A stretch of 64,000 nucleotides of DNA from Burkholderia sp. PAMC 26561 (GCF_001557535.2 NZ_CP014306.1:2790001-2854000), one strand, 5' to 3'. Shown: positions 27,026 to 36,374, numbered from the stretch's first letter. Translations and numbers: made by a program. Notes: generated from the sequence alone by a model not told the origin.

Positions 27026-28978
27026 ATGCGATCTTCGAACTCGATTCGATCGCTGTTGCGCGTTTGCGACGACAATCCGGAACTGACCCGTTCGCAACTC
27101 TCGGCGCTTGGACGCCAGTTGCCGCTCCTGTACTTCATTCTCGTTGTCAATACCATCGCGGTATGCGTAACGCATTTTCGCCTGGCGCCTTTGTGGCTGG
27201 GCGTGTATTTGCCAGGAGCGCTTTGCATCGTTTGCTTGTGGCGCGCGATCCACTGGTGGCAGCGTCGCGCGATCTATCTGTCTCACGACAAGGCTGTCAG
27301 CCTTTTGCGAAAGACCGTCCGTCTGACTGTCGTGTTCGGCATCGCCTTTACCGCCTGGGCGCTCAAGCTTTACGAATATGGCGATGCCTACGCGCAGGCG
27401 CACATTGCGTTTTACATGTCGATCACGGTAATAGGCTGCATCTTCTGCCTGATGCACCTGCGTCCGGCCGCATTGCTTCTCACCGCAATCGTCGTAATTC
27501 CGTGGACCATCTTTTTCGTTCTGAGCGGACAACCGGTATTCATTGCGATTGCCGTGAACATTGCGCTCGTCGCGTTAGCGATGATGGTCATTTTGTTCAT
27601 CAACTACCGCGACTTTGCGAACCTGATCGATTCGAAGAAACAATTGCTCAAGCAACAGGCCGCTACGCAGACGCTCAGTGACGACAATTTCCGTCTTGCC
27701 AATCTCGACAGCATGACCGGCCTCCCGAACCGGCGCAGTTTCTTTTCGTCGCTGGACGCCATGCTTGTAAGCGCAGAGGCGCAGAAGCGCCGTTTCGCCG
27801 TAGGACTGATCGATCTGGACGGCTTCAAGCAAGTGAACGACGCCTACGGGCATTCGGTCGGCGACCGGCTGCTCTCGGAGGCAGCGAACCGGCTGGTTGG
27901 CATTGCATGCATCCATACACAGGTTTCGAGGCTGGGTGGCGATGAATTCGGTATCCTGATCGATCGGGACATGACGCGCGAAGAGTTGTTGATGCTCGGC
28001 AACCTGATTTGCGCGACACTCAAGGACGATGTGCTCATTCGCGACGCCACAGTGGGACTGCTTGGCTCCGTAGGCTTCGCTACGTTCCCCGACGCCGGCG
28101 TGACCTCGGAAGAACTTTTCGAACGCGCCGACTATGCAATGTATTTTGCTAAACGAACGGCGCGCGGTTCGTCGGCGATCTTCTCCTCCATGCACGAAAC
28201 GCAAATCCGTCGGGCAAGTGTTATCGAGCAGGAATTGCGGCTCGCAGTACATCACGACCAGATGACGCTCGCGTTTCAACCGATCGTGGATTTGCACACG
28301 ACGCAGATCGTCGGCTTCGAGGCGCTTGCACGCTGGACCAACGGCAAGCTCGGAGTCGTCGGTCCGGACGAGTTCATCCCCGTCGCGGAACGCTCTGACC
28401 TTGTGCATCTACTGACGACGAACCTGCTGACAAAGGCGCTTGCGGTGCTGACAATATGGCCGTCGGACGTCTTCGTCTCGTTCAATCTTTCCGTTCGCGA
28501 TCTCTCGTCGAGCGAGCAGACGAATCGCATCATCGATATTGTGAGGGACAGTGGTATTGACCCGGCGCGCATCGAGTTCGAAGTCACGGAAACAACTGTC
28601 ATGCCGGATATCGACCAGGCGTGCGCTTCGATCGCTGCCTTGCGCAGGCTCGGTGCGCGCATTGCGCTCGATGATTTCGGTTCGGGGCATTCGAGCTTGA
28701 GTTATGTGCACCGGTTGCCGCTCGACAAGATCAAGATCGACCGGAGCTTCATCGAAGGGATCGAGTTGGACAAAGCGTGTCGGGATATCGTGCGGACAGT
28801 TGTCGACATGTGCCACAGGCTGAAAGTGGAATGCACGGTCGAAGGAATCGAGACCAACCAGCAGCGGGATGCTGTGGTGGCGCTTGGCTGCAACTCGGGC
28901 CAAGGCTATATGTTTGGCAAACCGATGAGCGAACAAGATGCGCTTGCATGCCTGATGACGAGGTCTCAACACCAATGA
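27026..28978 (+). CDS. Membrane GGDEF-EAL cyclic-di-GMP signalling protein
   Basis: A 650-residue protein with about six N-terminal membrane helices (residues about 28-195) that form an uncharacterised sensor. A GGDEF diguanylate cyclase domain follows, with intact GGDEF at residues 304-308 and DSMTGLPNRR at its start. The EAL phosphodiesterase domain comes next, with EAL at 432-434 and the loop DDFGSGHSSLSYV; KIDRSF and VEGIET are also intact. Both domains look catalytically competent, so net activity cannot be inferred. GAGAGG precedes the ATG. It stands alone, and its signal is unknown. Confidence 0.93.
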   Translation: MRSSNSIRSLLRVCDDNPELTRSQLSALGRQLPLLYFILVVNTIAVCVTHFRLAPLWLGVYLPGALCIVCLWRAIHWWQRRAIYLSHDKAVSLLRKTVRLTVVFGIAFTAWALKLYEYGDAYAQAHIAFYMSITVIGCIFCLMHLRPAALLLTAIVVIPWTIFFVLSGQPVFIAIAVNIALVALAMMVILFINYRDFANLIDSKKQLLKQQAATQTLSDDNFRLANLDSMTGLPNRRSFFSSLDAMLVSAEAQKRRFAVGLIDLDGFKQVNDAYGHSVGDRLLSEAANRLVGIACIHTQVSRLGGDEFGILIDRDMTREELLMLGNLICATLKDDVLIRDATVGLLGSVGFATFPDAGVTSEELFERADYAMYFAKRTARGSSAIFSSMHETQIRRASVIEQELRLAVHHDQMTLAFQPIVDLHTTQIVGFEALARWTNGKLGVVGPDEFIPVAERSDLVHLLTTNLLTKALAVLTIWPSDVFVSFNLSVRDLSSSEQTNRIIDIVRDSGIDPARIEFEVTETTVMPDIDQACASIAALRRLGARIALDDFGSGHSSLSYVHRLPLDKIKIDRSFIEGIELDKACRDIVRTVVDMCHRLKVECTVEGIETNQQRDAVVALGCNSGQGYMFGKPMSEQDALACLMTRSQHQ

Positions 28979-29080
28979 CCATCGCGTTGGCTTACGGAGA
29001 AACCGCTAGTCACGATGTTCTGCCGATTCAACGGGTCCGGCGCGAAAGCACCGGGCCGAGGAAGCTCGGGTGATTCGATG

Positions 29081-29854
29081 CTACCGGTCCCACACCTCGT
29101 GTGGCACGGGCAGTCCTTCGAGATCGGCTGCGCTCAGCGGTCCATCAGGCGCGATGCCATCGCTTTCCAGCATCAGCATGACCTGGCGCGTATGCTGCGC
29201 CGCGTGCCAGGCGGTGCGCTCCAGCACTTCGTGGAACGGCCGGGTGCCGTAGTAGGTCTCGACACTGTAGTTCACCATCGGGTCGCTTTCTGCCGCCCAC
29301 CAGTCCAGGAATTTCGCATGTACACGCTCACCCCAGGCAGCAATGTCCTCGCCGCTCCAGTCGTCGGGCGGAAGTTCATCGAAGGACTCGAAGCGCAATG
29401 GAATACCTTGCGCGGCCTGCATTCCCATCTCGGCCACGCGGAACATATGAAAGCCCAGCCCGGCCGGCGTCCGGTGCCTGTTGCGGAATGGCGTCTTCAA
29501 TTGCTCCGCGGTGAACTGGCGAATGTATCGGGCATTCGCACTCATCAGAAGGTCGAGCTTGGCCACCAGTTGCGCGGGAGGCAGCGGGTCCATGACGCGC
29601 GTCTTGAGGTCGAGGAACTTGATGACATCGTGGATTGACTGGCAGAAGGTATAACGTTTGCCGATTGAAACGACCGGTACGCTGCGAGCGCCCAGTTCCA
29701 CGAGTTGCGCGAGCGCATCAGGATCGTTATGAACGTCGAGTGATTCGAACTCGATACCCTGTTCAGTCAGGAATTCCTTGGTTCGTAAGCACGACGAACA
29801 TCCGGGCTGCCAGAAAACCTTGATGCGCGCTGCGTTCAGTGTTTCGGTCATCAT
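29081..29854 (-). CDS. Glutaredoxin-DinB fusion protein
   Basis: A 257-residue protein with two parts. Residues about 10-90 form a glutaredoxin/thioredoxin-like domain with the redox motif CSSC (Cys19-Cys22), a cis-Pro turn SVPVV, and IGKRYTF. Residues about 100-245 are a DinB-like four-helix bundle with a metal-ligand-like WHAAQHTRQ. DinB/MDMPI proteins include thiol-dependent transferases and isomerases. GGGGAACG precedes ATG 29854 (a second ATG follows at once). It begins 32 bases after the ABC permease, so it is the last gene of that operon. The role is unknown; a thiol-dependent modification of the imported compound is one possibility. Confidence 0.8.
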   Translation of the reverse strand: MMTETLNAARIKVFWQPGCSSCLRTKEFLTEQGIEFESLDVHNDPDALAQLVELGARSVPVVSIGKRYTFCQSIHDVIKFLDLKTRVMDPLPPAQLVAKLDLLMSANARYIRQFTAEQLKTPFRNRHRTPAGLGFHMFRVAEMGMQAAQGIPLRFESFDELPPDDWSGEDIAAWGERVHAKFLDWWAAESDPMVNYSVETYYGTRPFHEVLERTAWHAAQHTRQVMLMLESDGIAPDGPLSAADLEGLPVPHEVWDR

Positions 29855-29886
29855 CGTTCCCCAAGAATCGACTTTGGTGAAATCAA

Positions 29887-30678
29887 TCAGGAATTCAATC
29901 CGTTGTCCGACTTTGCCAGGCTGTGGTGCCACTTCAGCAGCAACAGGTTCACTACCGTTGCAAACACGAACAACAGGATCGCCAGCGCCATGATGGTTCG
30001 CGTGTCGTTGCGTCCCATCGCAATCATTAGCATGTGGCCTATGCCGCTTTGCGACGCGAACATCTCGCCGATCAGCGTACCGAGCAGCGTCAGCGAGAAG
30101 CCGATGCGCAAGCCCGCGAGCACTTCCGGAACGGCAGCGGGAAGCAGCACGTAACGCGCATATGCAACTGGCGACAGGCGGCAGGCGCGCGCAGTGCGGC
30201 CAAAAACCGGCCGCATGTTGCGCACGGCGCCCATTGTGAATACGGTGATGGGAATGATGCCGTGGATCACGCCGAACGTGACCTTGGCGTAGAGGCCCAG
30301 TCCGAACATGAGGAGGACAACCGGGTAGAGCGTGATCTTCGGAATAGCATAGAACGCCATCAGGATCGGCTCTATCACGTCGCCCGCGAGGCGCTTGACG
30401 CCGAGGACCAGACCCAGGCAAACGCCGCCGACGCACGAGATCGCAAAGCCGAGCGAAAACGCAATCGACGTCACCCGCAAGTTCTCTGGAAAGTCTTCGT
30501 CTTGCAGGATTGCCTTAAGGCGGACGGAGGTGGCCCATGGACCGGGCAGGACGTCATCGCCCAATAGCGAACTGGCAATTTGCCACAGCGCAAGCAGGAC
30601 CACGATCAACAGGACGCTGTCGCTCCATCGTGAGGCGGAGCGTTTTGGCTTCAGGGCAGCCGTCGCAATGGTGCTCAT
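29887..30678 (-). CDS. ABC transporter permease (SsuC/TauC family)
   Basis: A 263-residue inner-membrane permease with about six helices. The BPD_transp_1 EAA loop is seen in YARYVLLPAAVPEVLAGLRIGFSL (ARxxxLPxxxPxxxxGLRxG form). It overlaps the second permease (ATGA type, 30675-30678), so the two would form a heterodimeric channel. Relatives import sulfonates, taurine, nitrate or thiamine-precursor-like compounds; the substrate here is open. Confidence 0.9.
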   Translation of the reverse strand: MSTIATAALKPKRSASRWSDSVLLIVVLLALWQIASSLLGDDVLPGPWATSVRLKAILQDEDFPENLRVTSIAFSLGFAISCVGGVCLGLVLGVKRLAGDVIEPILMAFYAIPKITLYPVVLLMFGLGLYAKVTFGVIHGIIPITVFTMGAVRNMRPVFGRTARACRLSPVAYARYVLLPAAVPEVLAGLRIGFSLTLLGTLIGEMFASQSGIGHMLMIAMGRNDTRTIMALAILLFVFATVVNLLLLKWHHSLAKSDNGLNS

Positions 30679-31433
30679 GCCGGGCTCCTCCGTGTGCGGC
30701 TGTAGAGACGCTGTTCGGCCATATGAAGCAGCATGTTCAGCGTGCCGACAAAAACCAGCAGTAACAGCATCAGCCCATACATGGTGGGGTTATCGAAATT
30801 GTTGTACGCGTAAGCGATCCTGAAACCGAAACCCGATCCCGCCAGAACGAATTCGCCGGCGATCACCGCAATGAACGCATACACCACGGTCAGCTTGATG
30901 CCAGTGAACACGAATGGCAGGCTCGAGGGCAGCGTAACGAGACGGATCTCATCGAGCGCACTCATGCGCATGGCGCGTGCGGAGCGCAGCAGCACGCGCG
31001 GCACGCGTTCGAGTCCATTAAGTGTATTGGCGGCCATTGCGACGACGCCAAACAGAAAGCCGATAGCAACGAGCGGCCAGCGGTTCAATCCGAAAATCAC
31101 GATCAGGACCGGATACACAACAAAAATAGGCACCGCGTAATACGACAGAAGCAACGGGTCGATCACGCGCCGCAAGCGCGGCAGCCGGAACAGACCTACG
31201 CCGAACGCGAAACCACCGGTCACCGCCAGCAATACCGCGAGTGTCGCATTGGCGAGCGTTTGCAGAATGTCGTGTGTGTAGTCGCCGGAGGCCAGCAACG
31301 CCCACGCACCTTCAACCATTCTGGATGGCGGTATGAACGACACCGGATCGATCCACGCAAGCCGGCTTGCCACCTCCAGCGTCGCGACGAAGAGCACGAC
31401 CAGTGCCAGGCGCCAGCGCGCCGCGACTTTCAT
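30675..31433 (-). CDS. ABC transporter permease (SsuC/TauC family)
   Basis: The second permease, 252 residues, about six helices, with the conserved cytoplasmic loop IRLVTLPSSLPFVFTGIKL. It overlaps both the ATPase upstream (31430-31433) and the other permease downstream by four bases, indicating translational coupling. Confidence 0.9.
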   Translation of the reverse strand: MKVAARWRLALVVLFVATLEVASRLAWIDPVSFIPPSRMVEGAWALLASGDYTHDILQTLANATLAVLLAVTGGFAFGVGLFRLPRLRRVIDPLLLSYYAVPIFVVYPVLIVIFGLNRWPLVAIGFLFGVVAMAANTLNGLERVPRVLLRSARAMRMSALDEIRLVTLPSSLPFVFTGIKLTVVYAFIAVIAGEFVLAGSGFGFRIAYAYNNFDNPTMYGLMLLLLVFVGTLNMLLHMAEQRLYSRTRRSPA

Positions 31434-32278
31434 GTCTGACTCCCGAGAGCCTTGAGCGCTTCACTGCGCAGCAGTCCCCACACGCGCGCCGTCAGTTCGC
31501 CGAAGCGCGGATCGAGTGCGGTGTTGCTGTCGCGCTGCCGTGACCAGCCGGTATGGATCGTTTCAATGAACCGTCCCGGACACGCCGACATCACGCCGAT
31601 ACGATCCGATAGCAGCACTGCTTCATCGATGGAATGCGTGATCAGCATCACAGTCGCGCCAGTCTCGCGCCAGAGCTTCAGCATCTCCTCGCCCATCAGC
31701 AGACGAGTTTGTTGATCGAGTGCACCGAAGGGTTCGTCGAGCAGCATGAGCCGCGGACGCACGACCATTGCACGCGCGATGCAAACGCGCTGACGCATGC
31801 CACCCGAGAGCTGGACCGGATACGAATGCGTGAACGCCTTCAGGCCCATGAAAGCGAGCGCATGCTCGACCCGTTCGCGGATCTCGCTTTCGGACACGCC
31901 CGCACGGCGTGCGCCAAATGCGGCGTTGTCGTAGACATCGAGCCAGGGGAACGTTGCGTCTTCCTGGAAAACCACCGCGACGCCTTCCGGCACTTTGCCT
32001 CGCACGGCAGCGCCTTCGAACATCACCGTGCCGGAACTCGCCGCGTTGAGTCCGGCGATGACATCGAGCAACGTCGATTTGCCGCAACCCGACGGGCCGA
32101 CGACCGAAAAGAACTCGCCTTTCTGCAGGCTCAAGCTGACCGGCCCAAGCGCGTGAAAGGGCGGCTTGCCATGCTCGGCGGCATAGAACCGTGTGACATC
32201 GGTGAGCGTCGCGTGAATCTCCGACTCGCCACGCTCCACGTTGCTTGCCGGCACGACGGACAAGGGCAGGGATTTCAT
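31430..32278 (-). CDS. ABC transporter ATP-binding protein (SsuB/TauB family)
   Basis: A 282-residue ATPase of the nitrate/sulfonate/taurine class. Walker A is GPSGCGKST, the signature is LSGGMRQR, Walker B is LMLLDEPFGALD, and the switch His lies in ITHSIDEA. I start at ATG 32278, which has GAGG correctly placed; an upstream GTG at 32290 overlapping the binding-protein stop is possible. It powers the two permeases that follow. Confidence 0.93.
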   Translation of the reverse strand: MKSLPLSVVPASNVERGESEIHATLTDVTRFYAAEHGKPPFHALGPVSLSLQKGEFFSVVGPSGCGKSTLLDVIAGLNAASSGTVMFEGAAVRGKVPEGVAVVFQEDATFPWLDVYDNAAFGARRAGVSESEIRERVEHALAFMGLKAFTHSYPVQLSGGMRQRVCIARAMVVRPRLMLLDEPFGALDQQTRLLMGEEMLKLWRETGATVMLITHSIDEAVLLSDRIGVMSACPGRFIETIHTGWSRQRDSNTALDPRFGELTARVWGLLRSEALKALGSQT

Positions 32279-32286
32279 CGCTGGCC

Positions 32287-33273
32287 TCACTTTGAGCGAT
32301 CACTCGCGGGCAGCATCGATTCGTCGACGATCGCATGCCAGTCGAACGGGCCCGGTTCCACTGCCTTGATCAGCACGAGACCTTTCACCACTTCGTCCAT
32401 GCTCGTGTAGTTGAAACGGCCGGTGCTCCAGTAGTGCGGATCGGTATCGAGACAGTTGTCGATGGCCGACTTCGCAACCGCCAGATCGATCTTGTAGGCC
32501 CTGGCGAGAATCTGCGCGGACTCCTCACGATGCGCGGCAATGTATTGCACGCCCTTGGCGCGTGCATCGATGATCGCCTTGATCGTTTCGGGATGCGCCT
32601 TCAGGTAATCAGTTCGCACCACGCCTACAGTCTGCGTCTCGGCCGGGACGATATCGGTCGAGCGAAATGCGATTTTCAATTGGTCCTTGCGCGCGCTGTA
32701 GGCAGGCTCCGTCATGTAGGCAACATCGACCGCGTGTTGCTGCAATGCAATCATCATCGTGCCGGAAGCGCCGACGGGTTTGCGCTGTACCTGGCCCGTG
32801 AGCCCGGCACGTTCGAGACCGACGATCGTGATCATCTCGGTCATCGATTTGGGGCTGCTGTAGCCAATGCTCTTTCCCTTCATGTCCGCAATGCCGTTCA
32901 CGTTCGATGCCTTTAGCTGGACCCACAACAGGTCCGCCACGCTCTGTACGCCGCTATGCACGATCGTGATCGGCACGCCTTGCTTGATCGCAGCGATGGC
33001 AGCCGGCAACGCAACTTCGCCATAGGGAATCTCGGACGCCATTGCATTGCGCACTGACGTGCCGCCGCCTTCCGATGTAATGAAGCCCGTGACGTCCACC
33101 CCGTTTTGCTTGAAATAGCCCTTGTCGAGGGCGACCGCGAAGGGAACCCCATACATGCCGTCGATCCAGTGTGTGACAGTCAGCGTTGCGGCTTGCACAT
33201 GCGTCGCTGCCAGTACCGGACTCAGTAGCGCCGTCAGCACGGCAAGTCGCGCCAGCGCGCGGTTGAGCTTCAT
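32287..33273 (-). CDS. ABC transporter substrate-binding protein (SsuA/NMT1-like)
   Basis: A 328-residue periplasmic binding protein of the type II fold. A signal peptide (to about residue 28, THVQAA) is followed by LTVTHWIDGMYGVPFAVALDKGYFKQ, the usual start of the NMT1/SsuA family. It is the first gene of the operon binding protein - ATPase - permease - permease - glutaredoxin/DinB fusion. It is divergent from the GntR gene across 289 bases that carry a repeated element. Confidence 0.9.
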   Translation of the reverse strand: MKLNRALARLAVLTALLSPVLAATHVQAATLTVTHWIDGMYGVPFAVALDKGYFKQNGVDVTGFITSEGGGTSVRNAMASEIPYGEVALPAAIAAIKQGVPITIVHSGVQSVADLLWVQLKASNVNGIADMKGKSIGYSSPKSMTEMITIVGLERAGLTGQVQRKPVGASGTMMIALQQHAVDVAYMTEPAYSARKDQLKIAFRSTDIVPAETQTVGVVRTDYLKAHPETIKAIIDARAKGVQYIAAHREESAQILARAYKIDLAVAKSAIDNCLDTDPHYWSTGRFNYTSMDEVVKGLVLIKAVEPGPFDWHAIVDESMLPASDRSK

Positions 33274-33443
33274 CGGGGGTCTCCTGAATGGTCGTTGTTA
33301 GACTTTGATCAGAGATTTATGGAAAAATTGTAGGATACTTTTAGTCCTCAGCTTGATTTGTCGCCATGCTTGTTTACACCTAAAAACCCTGAAAGCCTTG
33401 TCAGTAAAGGCTTGTGGCGATCTACTGCGTGGTTTTCCGTGTC

Positions 33444-33525
33444 TTGTCTCAATTAGAAGCAGCGCGTGGGCACCTTTTTGTCCTACACTTTCAGCGAGCC
33501 CAACTTTGCGTTTCCATTGAGACAA
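33444..33525. promoter_or_regulatory. inverted TTGTCTCAAT / ATTGAGACAA elements, possible GntR sites
   Basis: In the divergent region between the ABC operon and the GntR gene, TTGTCTCAAT (33444-33453) and its exact reverse complement ATTGAGACAA (33516-33525) occur 62 bases apart. A third copy with one mismatch, ATTGGGACAA, sits before leuC-1 (34331-34340). This spacing suits operators flanking a promoter pair and leuC. Nothing else gene-like is seen in 33274-33562. Confidence 0.45.
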
Positions 33526-33562
33526 AATCCTGTGCAGGCCGAAAAGGCCGCCATATCGATCC

Positions 33563-34282
33563 ATGAACTACGAATCCATTGACCAGCTCGACGACGCGCC
33601 CCAAGCCGCGATCGAACCCTTGCTTCGCACCGGGGAAACGGTCGACAGGACAGCGGATCTGCTTAAACAGCAAATCCTGGAAGGGCGCCTTGTCCCCGGG
33701 CAGCGGCTGATTTCACGCGACCTGATCGAGGAACTCGGGATCAGCCGGGGTTCATTGCGTGAAGCGTTCAGGCGGCTTGTCGCCGATGGCCTTGTCGATC
33801 TGATTCCGAATCGCGGCGCGGTGGTCCGTCACTTGTCCGTCGATGAAATCGCGAACCTGTACCAGGTGCGAGAAGCGCTCGAAGGTTTTGCCGCGCGGCG
33901 TGCCGCCGAAGTCATCGACGAGGGCGATAACCGCGCCCGCTTCACCGAGGTGCTGGAGCGCGGACGGCGGCATTTCACGCACCCGGACTTCCAGGCGTTC
34001 GTGGTCGATAACCGCCAGTTTCATCGGATCATCGTGGACATGTGCAACAACCCTCAGTTAAGCGAACTGATCGACAGGTACCAATTGCCCGTTTTCATGA
34101 TCCAGTTGCGCCAGCGCATCGGCGTGGATGCGATCGTGCGCAACTCGTTGGCCGAACACGAGGCGATTGCCGCGGGGATCCTGGCCGGCGACCCGGATGC
34201 CGCAAGCAAAGCCATGCGGCAGCACCTGTGGCATTCGGCAGATGCGCTGGTCAAGCTGCCGGCGCTCAAGCCGCCGAAGTAG
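33563..34282 (+). CDS. GntR family transcriptional regulator, FCD (FadR) subfamily
   Basis: A 239-residue repressor-type regulator. The N-terminal winged helix has LVPGQRLISRDLIEELGISRGSLREAFRRL split in typical order (about residues 45-80). The FCD effector domain contains the metal-binding His/Asp pattern (VDNRQFHRIIVD and HLWHSADA). FCD regulators usually sense carboxylic acids. The gene directly precedes leuC-1 / leuD-1, so it is the likely local regulator of module 1 and perhaps also of the divergent ABC operon. Confidence 0.92.
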   Translation: MNYESIDQLDDAPQAAIEPLLRTGETVDRTADLLKQQILEGRLVPGQRLISRDLIEELGISRGSLREAFRRLVADGLVDLIPNRGAVVRHLSVDEIANLYQVREALEGFAARRAAEVIDEGDNRARFTEVLERGRRHFTHPDFQAFVVDNRQFHRIIVDMCNNPQLSELIDRYQLPVFMIQLRQRIGVDAIVRNSLAEHEAIAAGILAGDPDAASKAMRQHLWHSADALVKLPALKPPK

Positions 34283-34292
34283 CGCTGCACGA

Positions 34293-34340
34293 TGTAGCGC
34301 TACACCAGCGCACAAACGGCTCGAGCCGTCATTGGGACAA
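34293..34340. promoter_or_regulatory. two palindromes and a GntR-like element before leuC-1
   Basis: In the 77-base gap before leuC-1 there are two perfect palindromes, TGTAGCGCTACA (34293-34304) and ACGGCTCGAGCCGT (34316-34329), with centres 24 bases apart, followed by ATTGGGACAA (34331-34340). No T run follows, so operators are more likely than a terminator. Confidence 0.45.
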
Positions 34341-34359
34341 AACGCCAGGGAGACGAGTC

Positions 34360-35766
34360 GTGGCAAGAACCATGTTCGACAAGATCTGGGACGCGCATGT
34401 GATTGCTGACTTGCCCGGCGGCGTCAGCCTGCTGCATGTGGACCGGCACCTGATGCATGAGCTGACGAGCGTCGCTGCGATCCGCCAGCTCGAGCAGCGT
34501 GGCGCCGCTGTCCATAATCCCGAGCTGACGTTTGCCACGGTCGATCATGTGATCTCCACGCGTCCAGGGCGCGCGGCGGGCGATGCCGAATGGAGCACGA
34601 CTGCGATCAGTACGCTGCGGGAACAGACCACCCGGCTTGGCATAGAGCGCTTCGATATCGACGATGGCCGCCAGGGAATCGTTCACGTGATCGGTCCGGA
34701 ACTCGGACTGACCTTGCCGGGGCTGCTGCTCGTTTGCGCCGACAGTCATACGTGCACACATGGCGCGCTCGGTGCGATCGCGTTCGGCATAGGCTCGACC
34801 GAGCAGGTTCATGTACTCGCGACGCAGACCATCCGCCAGACACGTCCTGCCACCATGCGGGTGCGCTTCGAAGGAGAGACGCGGCCGGGCGTCGAAGCCA
34901 AGGACATGATCCTGTATCTGATCGGGGTGCTTGGAACCTCGGCGGCAACGGGATATGCAGTCGAGTACGCGGGACCGGCAATCGAGGCGCTGCGCGTGGA
35001 GGCGCGTCTGACACTGTGCAACCTGTCGATCGAGCTTGGCGCGAAGGTCGGCATGATTGCGCCCGACGGGACCACGTTCGCTTACATCGAAGGACGCGAC
35101 TATGCGCCGAAGGGAGAGGCGCTTGACCAGGCCATTTCGCAATGGCGTCTGCTTGCAAGCGATACCGATGCGGTTTTTGATAAGGAAATCACGGTCGACG
35201 CCACGCAGATCCGCCCGCAAGTGACATGGGGCACGAGTCCCGAACACGTGATGGCCATCGATGCGCGGGTTCCCGATCCCCTGGATGAACCCGACCCCAG
35301 ACGGCGCGAGGCGCTTGAAAAGGCCCTGTCCTACATGCAGCTCAAGGCGGGACAACGGCTCGACGACACGCGGATCGACCGTGTCTTCATTGGCTCGTGT
35401 ACGAACAGCCGGCTCAGCGACTTGCGCAACGCCGCGGGCGTGGTTAAGGGCTTGCACGTGGCTCGCCATGTGAAGGCATGGGTCGTACCCGGCTCGATCG
35501 ACGTCAAGCGTCACGCCGAACGCGAAGGGCTCGACCAGATTTTTATTGCTGCCGGCTTCGAGTGGCGCGAACCGGGCTGCTCGATGTGCGTTGGCGCGAA
35601 CGGCGATCTGGTCGGCCCGGGAGAGCGATGTGTATCGACATCGAATCGCAATTTCGTGGGACGGCAGGGGCCGGGTGCACTGACGCATCTGGCCAGCCCA
35701 AGCGTGGCGGCCGCGAGCGCCATAGCAGGGAAGATCGCCATGCCCGGCGTGGAGCGTGCCGCATGA
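34360..35766 (+). CDS. LeuC-type dehydratase large subunit, copy 1
   Basis: A 468-residue aconitase-superfamily large subunit that, with the LeuD-like small subunit, would hydrate or dehydrate a 2-hydroxy acid. The [4Fe-4S] ligands are Cys347 (GSCTNSR), Cys407 and Cys410 (CSMC), exactly the E. coli LeuC numbering, which supports the GTG start at 34360 (AGGGAG upstream). VCADSHTCTHGALG is also conserved. It is probably not the leucine-biosynthetic enzyme: there is no leuB or leuA, it lies in a catabolic island, and a second pair occurs 10 kb away. Candidates are citraconate, dimethylmaleate or similar branched acids. It overlaps leuD-1 by four bases. Confidence 0.92.
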   Translation: MARTMFDKIWDAHVIADLPGGVSLLHVDRHLMHELTSVAAIRQLEQRGAAVHNPELTFATVDHVISTRPGRAAGDAEWSTTAISTLREQTTRLGIERFDIDDGRQGIVHVIGPELGLTLPGLLLVCADSHTCTHGALGAIAFGIGSTEQVHVLATQTIRQTRPATMRVRFEGETRPGVEAKDMILYLIGVLGTSAATGYAVEYAGPAIEALRVEARLTLCNLSIELGAKVGMIAPDGTTFAYIEGRDYAPKGEALDQAISQWRLLASDTDAVFDKEITVDATQIRPQVTWGTSPEHVMAIDARVPDPLDEPDPRRREALEKALSYMQLKAGQRLDDTRIDRVFIGSCTNSRLSDLRNAAGVVKGLHVARHVKAWVVPGSIDVKRHAEREGLDQIFIAAGFEWREPGCSMCVGANGDLVGPGERCVSTSNRNFVGRQGPGALTHLASPSVAAASAIAGKIAMPGVERAA

Positions 35767-36374
35767 AAGCATTCACCGTGTGTGAAGGCATTGCCGCGCC
35801 GCTTTTGCGCGACAACATCGATACCGACATGATCGTGCGTGTCGAACGCATTGCGCAATTGCAGCGCGGGCAGTTCAAGGCGTGGGCGTTCGAGATGATG
35901 CGTTATCACGCCGATGGAAGCGAAAACCCATCGTTCATCCTCAACCAGCCACCGTTCCGAGGCGCGAAAATCCTCCTTTCCGGCAGCAATTTCGGTTGCG
36001 GCAGCTCACGCGAAATGGCGGTCTGGGCGCTGGAAGAGTTCGGCATCCGCTGCGTGATCGCGCAGAGTTTCGGCGACATCTTTTATGCAAACTGCATTCA
36101 GAACGGCCTGTTGGCAATACGCATGAGCGCGGCGCAAATCGAGCTGCTTGCTGCGGCAGCCGGGCGCGGCGACCCGCTCTGCGTGGACCTTCACAGCCGC
36201 ACGGTCAGCGCGCCCGGTGTGCCGCCTGTCGCTTTCGATTTTCCTGGCCACCACCGTGACGCGCTGCTCGAAGGGCTTGACGAGATCGACCAGACGCTCC
36301 GGCACGACGCGCGCATTCTTGCGTTTCAGCAAGCCGGCAAGGTGCGGTGTCCATGGGTCTACATTCAGCAATAA
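35763..36374 (+). CDS. LeuD-type dehydratase small subunit, copy 1
   Basis: A 203-residue swivel-domain subunit (aconitase C-terminal domain) that completes the enzyme with the preceding gene. Family motifs are DNIDTDMIVR near the N-terminus, GSNFGCGSSREMAVWAL, and SFGDIFYANC. The start ATG overlaps the leuC-1 stop (ATGA); the long upstream extension of the frame lies within leuC-1 and is ignored. Length matches LeuD (about 200). Confidence 0.92.
   Translation: MKAFTVCEGIAAPLLRDNIDTDMIVRVERIAQLQRGQFKAWAFEMMRYHADGSENPSFILNQPPFRGAKILLSGSNFGCGSSREMAVWALEEFGIRCVIAQSFGDIFYANCIQNGLLAIRMSAAQIELLAAAAGRGDPLCVDLHSRTVSAPGVPPVAFDFPGHHRDALLEGLDEIDQTLRHDARILAFQQAGKVRCPWVYIQQ

Noticed and set aside
34300..35772. 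490-residue open frame on the minus strand
   Set aside because: It is antisense to leuC-1, whose Fe-S ligands sit at canonical positions.
34360..36374. Assignment of the LeuC/LeuD pair to leucine biosynthesis
   Set aside because: leuA and leuB are missing, a second pair is nearby, and the context is catabolic with GntR control, a carrier and a lyase.
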